Assembly (NCBI GenBank): GCA_902538705.1
Contig: CACBGD010000005.1
Location: 1 to 56,414 of the forward strand
Source of the DNA: an uncultured SAR86 cluster bacterium
Lineage (GTDB): Bacteria > Pseudomonadota > Gammaproteobacteria > Magnimaribacterales > D2472
DNA: 56,414 nt
Direction of reading: 5' to 3'
Shown: one piece after another, positions 36,861 to 44,983 of the stretch
How positions within the stretch are numbered: the first letter of the stretch is position 1
Layout: every line of letters begins with the position of its first letter
Notes under the pieces: model-generated
What the model was told of the DNA's origin: nothing
The model's database searches: none
Seen by the model: the letters and a program-made list of their open reading frames with translations, nothing else
Program-made: the position numbers and the translations under genes

Positions 36861-37083
36861 TAATCAAATTCAAGAAATTATTGGATCTTATCTGGATGAT
36901 GTCTCCGATATTTCTATCAACGGTAAGGATTGTAATTTTTCAGTCAGAATTGTTTCAAAAGATTTTATAAACATGAGCACTTTGGAAAGGCATAAAAATA
37001 TTATGAAATTGTTTGCAAATCTTCTTCAATCTGGAGAATTGCATGCTATCAGCTTAGATTTAAAGGCACCAGGTGAGGTTTAA
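36853..37083 (+). CDS. ibaG: BolA-family protein IbaG
   Basis: A 76-residue BolA-like protein. Typical elements are ISINGKDCNFSVRIVSKDFINMSTLERHK with a helix-turn-helix-like end, and LHAISLDLKAP near the C terminus. BolA proteins work with monothiol glutaredoxins in Fe-S handling; the murA-linked member is IbaG (YrbA) in E. coli. It overlaps mlaC and directly abuts murA, matching the mla-ibaG-murA order. Confidence 0.9.
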   Translation: MDNNQIQEIIGSYLDDVSDISINGKDCNFSVRIVSKDFINMSTLERHKNIMKLFANLLQSGELHAISLDLKAPGEV

Positions 37084-38343
37084 TTGGAAAAATTGTTAAT
37101 AAAGGGTGGAAAAAGTCTTTCTGGTGAAATTGATTGTTCCGGAGCAAAAAATGCTGCTTTGCCTGTAATTGCTGCATCAATTCTTTCATCCGATGATATA
37201 ACTCTCAAAAATCTTCCATATCTTCAAGATATTACAACTATGTTTGAACTTATAGGCTCGATGGGAGCTGATATTTCTCTTGATGAAAGAATGAATTTTA
37301 AACTCAATACCTCAAACCTATCTAATCTTGAAGCTAGATATGAGTTAGTTAAAACAATGCGAGCTTCTATCTTAGTTCTTGGATCAATGATAGCAAAATA
37401 TGGATATGCAAAAATTGCATTGCCTGGTGGTTGTGCAATTGGAAGCCGCCCAGTAGATTATCATCTCAAAGCTCTTGAAAAACTTGGTGCAAATATTTCA
37501 CTCAAAAATGGATACATAGAGGCTAAAACAGACAAGCTTGTAGGAGCAAACATAGAATTTGAAGGTGTAACTGTAACTGGAACTGAGAATCTAATTATGG
37601 CGGCATCATTGGCAAAAGGAGTTTCTATTCTTACAAATGTTGCTAAAGAGCCTGAAATTTTAGATTTAGCAAATTTTTTGAATTCTATGGGGGCTAAGAT
37701 TTCAGGTGCAGGAACAGATAAAATTATAGTAGAGGGTGTAGAAGAATTGAGTGGCACAACTTATGAAATTCCTGCAGATAGAATTGAAGCAGGTACATAT
37801 CTTATAGCAGGTGCTGTTACCAATGGGAATATTACTATCAATAAGATAGATCCAGAAAGAATGGGTGCAATCATAGAAAATCTTAAAAAAGCTGGAGCTG
37901 AAGTTATATCAAATGGAAAATCCATATCTTTAAATATGACAAATCATATTTTAAAACCTGTAAACATCATTACAGCTCCATTTCCAGGATTCCCAACAGA
38001 TATGCAAGCTCAATTTACAGTCCTTAATTGTATGGGGCAAGGTGAATCGCGAGTGAAAGAGACAATATTTGAAAATAGGTTTATGCATATCCAAGAACTG
38101 AATAGAATGGGTACAAATATCAGAATAGATGGAACCACAGCTATTATAAATGGTGTTGATTCAATTTCTGGAGCTCAAGTTATGGCAACAGATTTACGGG
38201 CCTCTGCAAGCTTAATACTTGCAGGATTAGTAGCAAAGGGAGAAACTATAGTCGATCGAATTTATCACATTGATAGGGGTTATGAGAGAATAGAAGAGAA
38301 GCTATCGAATCTTGGCGCCGAAATATTAAGATTACCTAATTAG
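37084..38343 (+). CDS. murA: UDP-N-acetylglucosamine 1-carboxyvinyltransferase MurA
   Basis: A 419-residue enzyme, the E. coli length, adding enolpyruvate to UDP-GlcNAc as the first committed peptidoglycan step. The catalytic, fosfomycin-target Cys is in LPGGCAIGSRPVDYH (~113-127). The substrate residues GAKNAALP (~22-29), TDMQAQF (~303) and the late DRIYHIDRGYERIE (~394-407) are intact. The start codon is TTG at 37084, directly after the ibaG stop. Translation is probably coupled and kept low. The end overlaps degS by 8 nt. Confidence 0.97.
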   Translation: MEKLLIKGGKSLSGEIDCSGAKNAALPVIAASILSSDDITLKNLPYLQDITTMFELIGSMGADISLDERMNFKLNTSNLSNLEARYELVKTMRASILVLGSMIAKYGYAKIALPGGCAIGSRPVDYHLKALEKLGANISLKNGYIEAKTDKLVGANIEFEGVTVTGTENLIMAASLAKGVSILTNVAKEPEILDLANFLNSMGAKISGAGTDKIIVEGVEELSGTTYEIPADRIEAGTYLIAGAVTNGNITINKIDPERMGAIIENLKKAGAEVISNGKSISLNMTNHILKPVNIITAPFPGFPTDMQAQFTVLNCMGQGESRVKETIFENRFMHIQELNRMGTNIRIDGTTAIINGVDSISGAQVMATDLRASASLILAGLVAKGETIVDRIYHIDRGYERIEEKLSNLGAEILRLPN

Positions 38344-39328
38344 ACGCTACAGTTTTAACTAAAACTTCTCTATTATTATTTTCCCCATAAATTTCAAACT
38401 TAATTACATCACCGGGTAAGGTTAACTTCAGGGCTGTTGTTAGATTCACCCAAGTTGCTGGTAAATTATTTATTTTTAAAATTATATCTCCCTCTGATAC
38501 TCCATTAAGCTCGAGTGGATTATTAATACCTGATGTTTTTTCAATTTTAATAATACTTAATGCCGATATTAAATTATTATTTAAATTTAATCTTGTTTGC
38601 CGCACTTGAAAATGACCAATCCAAGAATTCCTAACTTTGCCAAACTTAATAAGCTCAGTTGCAACCTGAATAACTTTTTCGGATGGTATTGCAAAACCAA
38701 TGCCAGAGTAAGTTCCGGTTTTTGAATATATACTCGAATTAATTCCAATTAGATTACCCTCCTTGTTGAGCAAAGCTCCTCCAGAATTTCCTGGATTGAT
38801 TGCTGCATCAGTCTGAAGTAATTCTAAGTAAGGATTCCCATAATCTCTTCCAGTTGCGCTAATGATGCCGCTCGTAACAGTTTTTCCAACTCCGAATGGA
38901 TTACCAATAGCAAGAACTTCATCTCCAACTTTAATGTTGCTTGATTCAGCTGTTTCAATTGGATTTAAATCTTCAAGTCCATTAATTTTTAAGACGGCAA
39001 TATCTGAATATTTATCGGCACCAATCAAGACTGCCTCTGTAATTTCTCCGTTATTAAATTCTACAAAGATTGATGTTGCATTAATTAAAATATGAGTATT
39101 AGTAACTATGTGACCTTCATTTGAGAAAATTACTCCAGAACCTACTGCATTTCTGGCCCTATTAATTCCTCTATTGCTAATGAAGATATTGACCACAGAT
39201 GATGAGGCTTTTTCAGCAGCATAGGAAAGGTCTTTTTGCGAACCTTGCTTGAAGCCAGCTTCGAATAATACTACAGCAACAAATAAGGCAAAAATGATGC
39301 CGCTAATGATAAACTTGTAATTTCCCAT
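38336..39328 (-). CDS. degS: DegS-like membrane-anchored serine protease
   Basis: A 330-residue HtrA-family protease: a single N-terminal TM anchor (~5-22), then a trypsin-like domain. The triad is His in TNTHILIN, Asp in YSDIAVLKI and Ser in NPGNSGGALLN. One C-terminal PDZ domain follows (from ~230, LNGVSEGDIILKINN). One PDZ plus an uncleaved anchor points to DegS, which starts the sigma-E response by cutting RseA. I chose ATG 39328; the longer start at 39379 would overlap zapE. The gap to the divergent zapE is only 10 nt. Confidence 0.88.
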   Translation of the reverse strand: MGNYKFIISGIIFALFVAVVLFEAGFKQGSQKDLSYAAEKASSSVVNIFISNRGINRARNAVGSGVIFSNEGHIVTNTHILINATSIFVEFNNGEITEAVLIGADKYSDIAVLKINGLEDLNPIETAESSNIKVGDEVLAIGNPFGVGKTVTSGIISATGRDYGNPYLELLQTDAAINPGNSGGALLNKEGNLIGINSSIYSKTGTYSGIGFAIPSEKVIQVATELIKFGKVRNSWIGHFQVRQTRLNLNNNLISALSIIKIEKTSGINNPLELNGVSEGDIILKINNLPATWVNLTTALKLTLPGDVIKFEIYGENNNREVLVKTVASN

Positions 39329-39338
39329 TTCTAAAAGT

Positions 39339-40364
39339 ATGTACAAAACTATTTTAAAGAAGTTTTCAGAAGTTGGCATTCATTTGAATAGCGAACAAGA
39401 CAATTTTCTTAAGATATTTGAAAAAAATCTACCGAGAAGTAACTCTATATTTAATTTTCTAAGAAAGAAAGTAAAAAAAGGTTGCTATCTCTATGGTGAT
39501 GTTGGAAGGGGTAAAACCATGCTTTTAAAATCGATTTTCAATGAAATTAAGCAAAAAAAGATTTCATACCACTATATTGAATTCATGAGATTTATTCACG
39601 AAGAACTTGAGCTTGTAAAAAAAAATAAAGATCCTTTAGTAAAAGTTGCTCAAAGAATAGCTTCAAAATATGAAGTAATACTTATTGATGAATTTCAGAT
39701 TGAAGATATTTCAGATGCCATGATTGTTGGAAAACTTTTAAACTTACTATCTGAATTGGATGTTTTTTTTATGCTTACATCAAATGCAAAAATAGATGAC
39801 TTATATAAAAATGGACTTCAAAGAGATAAATTTATTAAACAAATTAAACAATTAGAGAAGAATCTTGTTGTATTTCAATTTATCGGGAATAAAGACTATA
39901 GACTAAAAAACATAGATTTAAGTACTCCCCAAAATTCAGCAGACTTAAATGAAAAACAAATTTTTGATCTTATTAAAAAAAACTTTAATTTTATCGGTAA
40001 TCTTCGAAAAGAAATTACCATAAGTGGAAGAACTTTTTTTTGCAAAGGAAGTTCTAAAGATTTTATTTGGCTTTCATATAAAGATTTCTTTAAACAAAAT
40101 TTAGCCATCTCTGACTTTTTAGTTATTTGTAAAAACTATGAATGGTTTTTCATTGATGACTTTGAGGAATATGATGATCATGGAAAAGATATTATTAGAA
40201 GATTTATTGGTTTTATTGATATTGCATATATTGAAAGGGTTAAAATCAAATTCTTTATAAATAATGAAGATCTCAAAAGTCTCTATAGTGGTGAGGAGCT
40301 AATAGTCTTGTGGAATAGAACCATCAGCAGGCTTGAAGAAATGCGTTTTATGCAAGATAAATAA
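39339..40364 (+). CDS. zapE: Cell division ATPase ZapE (AFG1 family)
   Basis: A 341-residue AAA+-like ATPase. Walker A is GCYLYGDVGRGKTMLL (~48-63), then YHYIEFMRFIHEEL, Walker B VILIDEFQIEDISDAM (~112) and sensor FMLTSNAKIDDLYKNGLQR. Family members associate with the division ring (ZapE in E. coli, formerly YhcM). The position upstream of rplM-rpsI is standard. Its promoter region must lie inside or next to the degS start. Confidence 0.93.
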   Translation: MYKTILKKFSEVGIHLNSEQDNFLKIFEKNLPRSNSIFNFLRKKVKKGCYLYGDVGRGKTMLLKSIFNEIKQKKISYHYIEFMRFIHEELELVKKNKDPLVKVAQRIASKYEVILIDEFQIEDISDAMIVGKLLNLLSELDVFFMLTSNAKIDDLYKNGLQRDKFIKQIKQLEKNLVVFQFIGNKDYRLKNIDLSTPQNSADLNEKQIFDLIKKNFNFIGNLRKEITISGRTFFCKGSSKDFIWLSYKDFFKQNLAISDFLVICKNYEWFFIDDFEEYDDHGKDIIRRFIGFIDIAYIERVKIKFFINNEDLKSLYSGEELIVLWNRTISRLEEMRFMQDK

Positions 40365-40377
40365 ATGGTAAAAATTA

Positions 40378-40406
40378 TTGATTAAATAGTACTTAACCTT
40401 TAATAT
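40378..40406 (+). promoter_or_regulatory. Predicted promoter of rplM-rpsI
   Basis: TTGATT (40378-40383) and TAATAT (40401-40406) are 17 nt apart and end 20 nt before the rplM ATG at 40427. This is a plausible sigma-70 promoter in the 62-nt gap after zapE. Confidence 0.45.
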
Positions 40407-40426
40407 TCACCCACACAAAATTTGAT

Positions 40427-40861
40427 ATGAAAACATTTAGTTTAAAAAATACAGAGGTTACTAGAAATTGGGTTGTATTTGATGCCTCCGATAGAGTTTT
40501 AGGACGTTTTGCAACTAAAATTGCAGACAAATTAAGAGGTAAGGACAAACCAACATTTACGCCGCATGTAGATGGTGGTGATTTCGTGGTTGTAATTAAT
40601 GCAGAAAAAGTGAAAGTTACCGGAAAAAAGTCTGATCAAAAGAAATACTATAAGCATTCTTTATATCCAGGTGGGCTTAAAGAGAAGTCCTATCAAGAGG
40701 TTCTTCATAATAATCCAGAAAGGATCATAGAAAATGCCGTAAAAGGTATGCTCCCAAAAAATAAGCTTGGAAAATCTATGTTTAAAAAATTAAAAGTGTA
40801 TAGAGGGTCAGAGCATCCTCATGAATCACAAAATCCAACTGTATGGAATCCAAAAATATGA
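40427..40861 (+). CDS. rplM: 50S ribosomal protein L13 (uL13)
   Basis: A 144-residue early-assembly large-subunit protein (E. coli 142). Signatures are [43 protein letters not shown] near the start and [11 protein letters not shown] at the end. No clear Shine-Dalgarno is seen. Its stop overlaps the rpsI start (ATGA), so S9 translation depends on it. Confidence 0.98.
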   Translation: MKTFSLKNTEVTRNWVVFDASDRVLGRFATKIADKLRGKDKPTFTPHVDGGDFVVVINAEKVKVTGKKSDQKKYYKHSLYPGGLKEKSYQEVLHNNPERIIENAVKGMLPKNKLGKSMFKKLKVYRGSEHPHESQNPTVWNPKI

Positions 40862-41250
40862 GCAGTGAAAGACATTATGCCACTGGAAGAAGAAAAACCT
40901 CCTCCGCAAGAATTTATTTGTCTCAAGGCGAAGGAGATATCAAAGTTAATAACAAAGAATTATCAGTTTACTTTGGAAGGGAAGTAGCACAAATGCTTGT
41001 TAGACAGCCTCTTGAGCTTTGCAATCTATCTGACAAAGTTGATGTTGTTGCAAAAGTTAGTGGTGGAGGAAGTTTTGGCCAAGCAGGGGCAATTAGACAT
41101 GGTATTTCACGGGCTCTCTTACTTTATAATGAAGAGTTAAGACCTCAACTTAAAAAAGCTGGTTTTCTTACCAGAGATTCAAGAAAAGTTGAGCGAAAAA
41201 AGCCTGGCTTAAAAAAGGCAAGAAAGAGCTCTCAATTTTCAAAAAGATAG
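40858..41250 (+). CDS. rpsI: 30S ribosomal protein S9 (uS9)
   Basis: A 130-residue protein, the E. coli length. [15 protein letters not shown] opens the fold, [12 protein letters not shown] is in the middle, and the basic C-terminal tail [17 protein letters not shown] reaches the P-site tRNA. I chose ATG 40858, which overlaps the rplM stop; the frame from 40843 adds five residues not found in the family. A 243-nt region with unusual content follows before petA. Confidence 0.98.
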   Translation: MSSERHYATGRRKTSSARIYLSQGEGDIKVNNKELSVYFGREVAQMLVRQPLELCNLSDKVDVVAKVSGGGSFGQAGAIRHGISRALLLYNEELRPQLKKAGFLTRDSRKVERKKPGLKKARKSSQFSKR

Positions 41251-41268
41251 TTTTAATTTATTCTCTAA

Positions 41269-41337
41269 ATATACTTCCATTATAGTAACTTATGTATTAT
41301 ATTGTGCGTACTTAAAAACATATATAAGGAAGTATAT
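41269..41337 (+). repeat. Perfect 10-bp inverted repeat flanking the petA-operon leader
   Basis: ATATACTTCC (41269-41278) and GGAAGTATAT (41328-41337) are exact reverse complements, 49 nt apart. The right arm contains the core of the ribosome-binding site (GGA) and the A and T of the ATG of the 53-codon ORF at 41336. If the arms pair in mRNA, that start is masked. In DNA they could instead be an operator or old element ends. Confidence 0.75.
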
Positions 41338-41497
41338 GGGTACAAATAATAGAAAATATCCTGATATTAAAGGTTTTTCAGAAGATTTTACCTTTTTTGA
41401 TAGCATAACTTCATTTGCCTATTTTAATATCATGGGTACTCTATTATTAGAATATGAGTACAATACTGATTTATATTATTTATCTTTATTTAAATGA
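41336..41497 (+). CDS. Unlisted 53-residue ORF coupled to petA
   Basis: An ATG with AGGA 5 nt upstream opens a 53-codon frame whose TGA overlaps the petA ATG (ATGA). The product is acidic and aromatic (SEDFTFFDSITSFAYF in the middle, YEYNTDLYYLSLFK at the end). It has no clear TM helix and resembles nothing I know. It could be a real small protein, a translational-coupling leader for petA, or a remnant of inserted DNA. The Shine-Dalgarno and exact overlap favour translation; sequence similarity offers no support. Confidence 0.5.
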   Translation: MGTNNRKYPDIKGFSEDFTFFDSITSFAYFNIMGTLLLEYEYNTDLYYLSLFK

Positions 41498-42363
41498 CAG
41501 ATACTACTGAAAAATATCTCACTCTTAGAGGAGCTAACAATGATATTTATTTCTTCCAAAAAAGAGTTAGTGAAAAGGTTGCAAATATTATTGGCACTAG
41601 CTTTGTAAAGACATCGCTAAGAACTAAAGATATCAATGAAGCTATTTCTAGCAGAGATGAGCTTGTGGATGCGTTAAATGAACTTGAAAATACTAACATA
41701 TTGGATATCAGTGATCATTTTCGTAAAACATTGGATAGCTTTGGGATCTCTATCTCAAATGAAAAAGGGCATAAAGAATCTGTTATAAGTAACAAACCTG
41801 ATCAAGGAAGAAGAAAGGTTCTAATTGGACTTACTGCTGGCTTTGCTGCTGCTGGTGTTGCTTTCGCAGCTACTCCATTTGTAACAACTTGGAATCCAAG
41901 TGCAAGGGCTAAAGCTATAGGATCTGCTGTCAAGGTTGATGTTTCTAAAATGATGATTGGTCAGCAGATTCAAGTTTCATGGAGAAAGCAGCCAATATTG
42001 ATTATTAGGCATTCACCATCAGCATTATCTAGTTTGACTTCAGTGATATCAAAACTTGCAGATCCAAATTCAGATAGCATTGATGAACCTTATAAAAATC
42101 TTAATGTCACAAGGTCTTTAAGTTCTGAATATTCTGTACTATCTGGGGTTTGTACCCATTTGGGGTGCTCGCCTAAATATTACCCAGAAGTTGAGCCTAA
42201 GCCATGGGACTCCTCTTGGGAAGGTGGTTTTTTCTGTCCTTGTCATGGCTCAATGTTTGATTTAGTAGGCAGAGTTTATAAAGGTGTTCCTGCACCCACT
42301 AATCTAACTGTACCCCCTCATTTCTTTGAAGGGAGTATTTTAACAATAGGAGAAGAAGCATAA
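41494..42363 (+). CDS. petA: Ubiquinol-cytochrome c reductase Rieske Fe-S subunit with an integrase-arm-like N-terminal extension
   Basis: A 289-residue protein whose residues ~106-289 form a normal bacterial Rieske subunit: twin-Arg GRRKVLIG, TM anchor (~110-130), WNPSARAKAIG, and the 2Fe-2S ligands in CTHLGC (~220) and CPCHG (~248). Residues 1-105 are extra. Typical subunits start just before the RR motif. The extension (KYLTLRG, IYFFQKRV, IIGTSFVKTSLRTKD, INEAISSRDELVDAL) follows the pattern of the arm-type DNA-binding domain at the start of tyrosine integrases (DUF6538-like). In-frame TTG codons near 41701 and 41743 could give a shorter protein, without visible ribosome sites. It overlaps petB by 1 nt. 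Confidence 0.93.
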   Translation: MTDTTEKYLTLRGANNDIYFFQKRVSEKVANIIGTSFVKTSLRTKDINEAISSRDELVDALNELENTNILDISDHFRKTLDSFGISISNEKGHKESVISNKPDQGRRKVLIGLTAGFAAAGVAFAATPFVTTWNPSARAKAIGSAVKVDVSKMMIGQQIQVSWRKQPILIIRHSPSALSSLTSVISKLADPNSDSIDEPYKNLNVTRSLSSEYSVLSGVCTHLGCSPKYYPEVEPKPWDSSWEGGFFCPCHGSMFDLVGRVYKGVPAPTNLTVPPHFFEGSILTIGEEA

Positions 42364-43571
42364 TGGTAACGAAGGTTCTAAACTGGATTAACTACAGACT
42401 ACCCATAATTAATACATTTGAAAGGCATCTTTCAAAACATCCTGTCCCAAAAAAAGTAAACTTTTGGTACCTCTTCGGTGCTCTTGCTTCAATTGTACTT
42501 ATTCTACAAATAGTCACTGGAATCTGGTTAATGATGCCATATTCAAATACTGAAGAGGGAGCATTTGCATCCATTGAATACATTATGAGGGATGTTGATT
42601 ACGGATGGATCATCAGGTACATGCATACTACAGGAGCATCGATGTTCTTTGCTATAGTCTATCTTCATATGTTCAGAGGTCTTTTGTATGGCTCTTATAA
42701 AAAACCTAAAGAATTAGTATGGATTTTTGGATGCACAATTTATTTAGTAATGATGGCTGAAGGATTTTTGGGTTATGTTCTTCCATATGGCCAAATGTCA
42801 TATTGGGGTGCACAAGTTATTATCTCTCTCTTTGGAGCAATACCTTACATTGGTGAATCATTAGAGGTCTGGATAAGAGGTGATTATTATATTTCTGGCA
42901 TAACAATCTCAAGATTTTTTGCACTTCATGTAGTTGCGTTGCCTCTGATATTAATTGCCCTAGTCTTTCTTCATCTTGTAGCATTGCATGAAGTTGGTGC
43001 TGGAAATCCAGAGGGTGTTGATATTGAGGAATATATCGATGATGACGGAGTGCCGTTAGACAGTGTTCCTTTTTTCCCTTATAAAGTTTTGAGTGCAATG
43101 CCTGCGATTGGAGTTTTTGGACTGGTTTTTTGTGTAATAATGTTTTTCTTCCCTGAGGGTGGTGGATATTTTCTTGAATTAGCAAACTTTGAGGAAGCAA
43201 ACCCACTAGTAACTCCTGAACATATAGCACCTGTTTGGTATTATTCACCTTTTTATACAATGTTAAGAGCAGTTCCAGATCCACTTGGTGGCCTTATAGT
43301 TATGGCTGCAGCAGTGGCAATATTATTTGTTGTACCTTGGTTGGATAGAAGTAATGTTGCTTCGATAAGATACAAAGGAATTTTGAGTAAGATAGCAATA
43401 GTTTTGTTTATAGTCAGCTTTGTCACCTTAGGATACCTGGGAACTGTGACTGTTACAGAAACAGGGAAAATTATGTCCGTAATTTGTACTCTAATGTATT
43501 TTGCTTTTTTCCTATTAATGCCTATTTACTCAAGCATTGAAAAAACCTATGAGGTGCCAGATAGATTGTGA
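42363..43571 (+). CDS. petB: Cytochrome b of the bc1 complex
   Basis: A 402-residue multi-helix membrane protein carrying hemes bL and bH and both quinone sites. Heme-ligand His pairs are in HTTGASMFFAIVYLHMFRG (~80-98) and FALHVVALPLILIALVFLHLVALHEVG (~180-206). The Qo-site motif is PVWYYSPFYTMLRAVPD (~290), the PEWY-equivalent with PVWY. Length and single-chain b plus subunit-IV architecture are as in proteobacteria. It overlaps petC by 4 nt (GTGA). Confidence 0.97.
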   Translation: MVTKVLNWINYRLPIINTFERHLSKHPVPKKVNFWYLFGALASIVLILQIVTGIWLMMPYSNTEEGAFASIEYIMRDVDYGWIIRYMHTTGASMFFAIVYLHMFRGLLYGSYKKPKELVWIFGCTIYLVMMAEGFLGYVLPYGQMSYWGAQVIISLFGAIPYIGESLEVWIRGDYYISGITISRFFALHVVALPLILIALVFLHLVALHEVGAGNPEGVDIEEYIDDDGVPLDSVPFFPYKVLSAMPAIGVFGLVFCVIMFFFPEGGGYFLELANFEEANPLVTPEHIAPVWYYSPFYTMLRAVPDPLGGLIVMAAAVAILFVVPWLDRSNVASIRYKGILSKIAIVLFIVSFVTLGYLGTVTVTETGKIMSVICTLMYFAFFLLMPIYSSIEKTYEVPDRL

Positions 43572-44359
43572 TTAAATCAATATTAATTATAAGTATTTTA
43601 TCTTTCTCTCTTGTACCTTCACTAAATTCAGCCGAAGGTGGTCCATGCAAAGACTATGGAGATTGTGATCAGTTTAAACCAGATTTAAATAACATGGCTT
43701 CACTGCAAAGAGGCGTAGGCACATTTATGAAATATTGCTACAGCTGCCATTCGCTAAAATATTCTCGATGGGGAAGGGTTGCTAATGATCTTCAAATACC
43801 TGAAGACATTTTCTTTGAATACCTTGTCCCTGATAAGGATGCTGGACCATATGATTTGATGGTTGCTCCTATTCATGAATTAGAAATAGATAATGCTCCT
43901 CCCGATTTAACCTTGGTTGCAAGAAAAAGAACTTCAAGCTGGGTTTATACTTATTTAAGAGCTTTTTATGATGATTCTTCAACAACCTATGGATCAAATA
44001 ATCTAGTTTATCCAGGCGTAAACATGCCTAATATTTTGGCGCCAATACAAGGAAATCAAAAACTGGGCTGTAAAGAAGTTCCTGTTTTAGCTAAAAATGG
44101 CGGCGAAAAAAGAGATGAATATGGAAACACTATTACTAAAGAAAAATGTGGCTACCTCAAGTATCAAGACGGATCAGGGTTATTGAACGTTGAAGAGTTT
44201 GATGAATTTATATATGATCTCACAAATTTTTTAACATATGTAGGCGAGCCCAGTAGGGCAGAAAGGGAAAGAATGGGAGTATATGCGATAATATTTTTTA
44301 TTATATTTACATTTCTTTCTGCTCTTCTCTACAGAGAATACCAAAAAGACTATCACTAG
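43568..44359 (+). CDS. petC: Cytochrome c1
   Basis: A 263-residue periplasmic heme protein. A signal peptide (~1-21, ending LNSA) is followed by the heme site CYSCH (~57-61). The axial Met is expected near PGVNMPNILAP (~153-163), and a C-terminal TM anchor (~237-255) ends in a short basic tail. The start codon is GTG inside the petB stop. It passes electrons from the Rieske cluster to soluble cytochrome c or cytochrome oxidase. Confidence 0.96.
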   Translation: MIKSILIISILSFSLVPSLNSAEGGPCKDYGDCDQFKPDLNNMASLQRGVGTFMKYCYSCHSLKYSRWGRVANDLQIPEDIFFEYLVPDKDAGPYDLMVAPIHELEIDNAPPDLTLVARKRTSSWVYTYLRAFYDDSSTTYGSNNLVYPGVNMPNILAPIQGNQKLGCKEVPVLAKNGGEKRDEYGNTITKEKCGYLKYQDGSGLLNVEEFDEFIYDLTNFLTYVGEPSRAERERMGVYAIIFFIIFTFLSALLYREYQKDYH

Positions 44360-44371
44360 GAGAAGCTAAAC

Positions 44372-44983
44372 ATGATTTTATATTCAGAGAGGGACAATCA
44401 TTATAGCCATAGGGTAAGAATAGTTCTTGCCGAAAAAGATATAGCATGTGAAATTAGGGAATTTGACATTGAAGAGGCGCCAGATGACGTACTTTCTTTG
44501 AGTCCTTATCATAAACTACCAATTCTTGTTGACAGAGACTTAGGTTTATATGATACCGCTGTAATAATGGAATATCTTGATGAAAGATTCCCTCATCCAC
44601 CTTTACTTCCAGTTTACCCAGTTGCTAGAGCCAACTGTAGAGAGCTAATGTTAAGAATTGATAGGGAATGGTGCCCACTCGTTGACTCAATTATTTTTGA
44701 TAAACTTACAAAGGCAAAAGAAAAAAAGATTAAGGAAGAACTTGCTCAAGAGCTTGCAACGATTTCACCAATCTTCAAGGAATTTCCTTTTTTTATGAAC
44801 GAAGACTTTACTCTCGTTGACTGTTATTTGGCTCCGATAATGTGGAGATTAGTATCTATGGGAATTAACCTTCCTTATAACAAACAACTCAAACCCCTTT
44901 TGGATTACCAAAATAAAATCTTTGAAAGACCTGGCTTTATCGATAGCTTAACAACAATCGAAAAAGATCTTAGAGCCGATTAA
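44372..44983 (+). CDS. sspA: Stringent starvation protein A (GST-like)
   Basis: A 203-residue glutathione-S-transferase-fold protein. The thioredoxin-like half has LYSERDNHYSHRVRIVLAEKDI and LPILVDRDLGLYDTAVIMEYLDERFPHPPLLP (~50-80). The all-helical half contains FTLVDCYLAPIMWRL (~148-162). SspA binds RNA polymerase in E. coli and affects stress and phage genes. The rpsI-petABC-sspA order fits pseudomonads; sspB does not follow. Its end overlaps the convergent lpoA-like gene by 14 nt. Confidence 0.92.
   Translation: MILYSERDNHYSHRVRIVLAEKDIACEIREFDIEEAPDDVLSLSPYHKLPILVDRDLGLYDTAVIMEYLDERFPHPPLLPVYPVARANCRELMLRIDREWCPLVDSIIFDKLTKAKEKKIKEELAQELATISPIFKEFPFFMNEDFTLVDCYLAPIMWRLVSMGINLPYNKQLKPLLDYQNKIFERPGFIDSLTTIEKDLRAD

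Noticed and set aside
42820-43284. 154-codon frame on the minus strand opposite petB
   Set aside because: The overlapping petB frame is fully explained by conserved motifs, and this frame shows no domain pattern.
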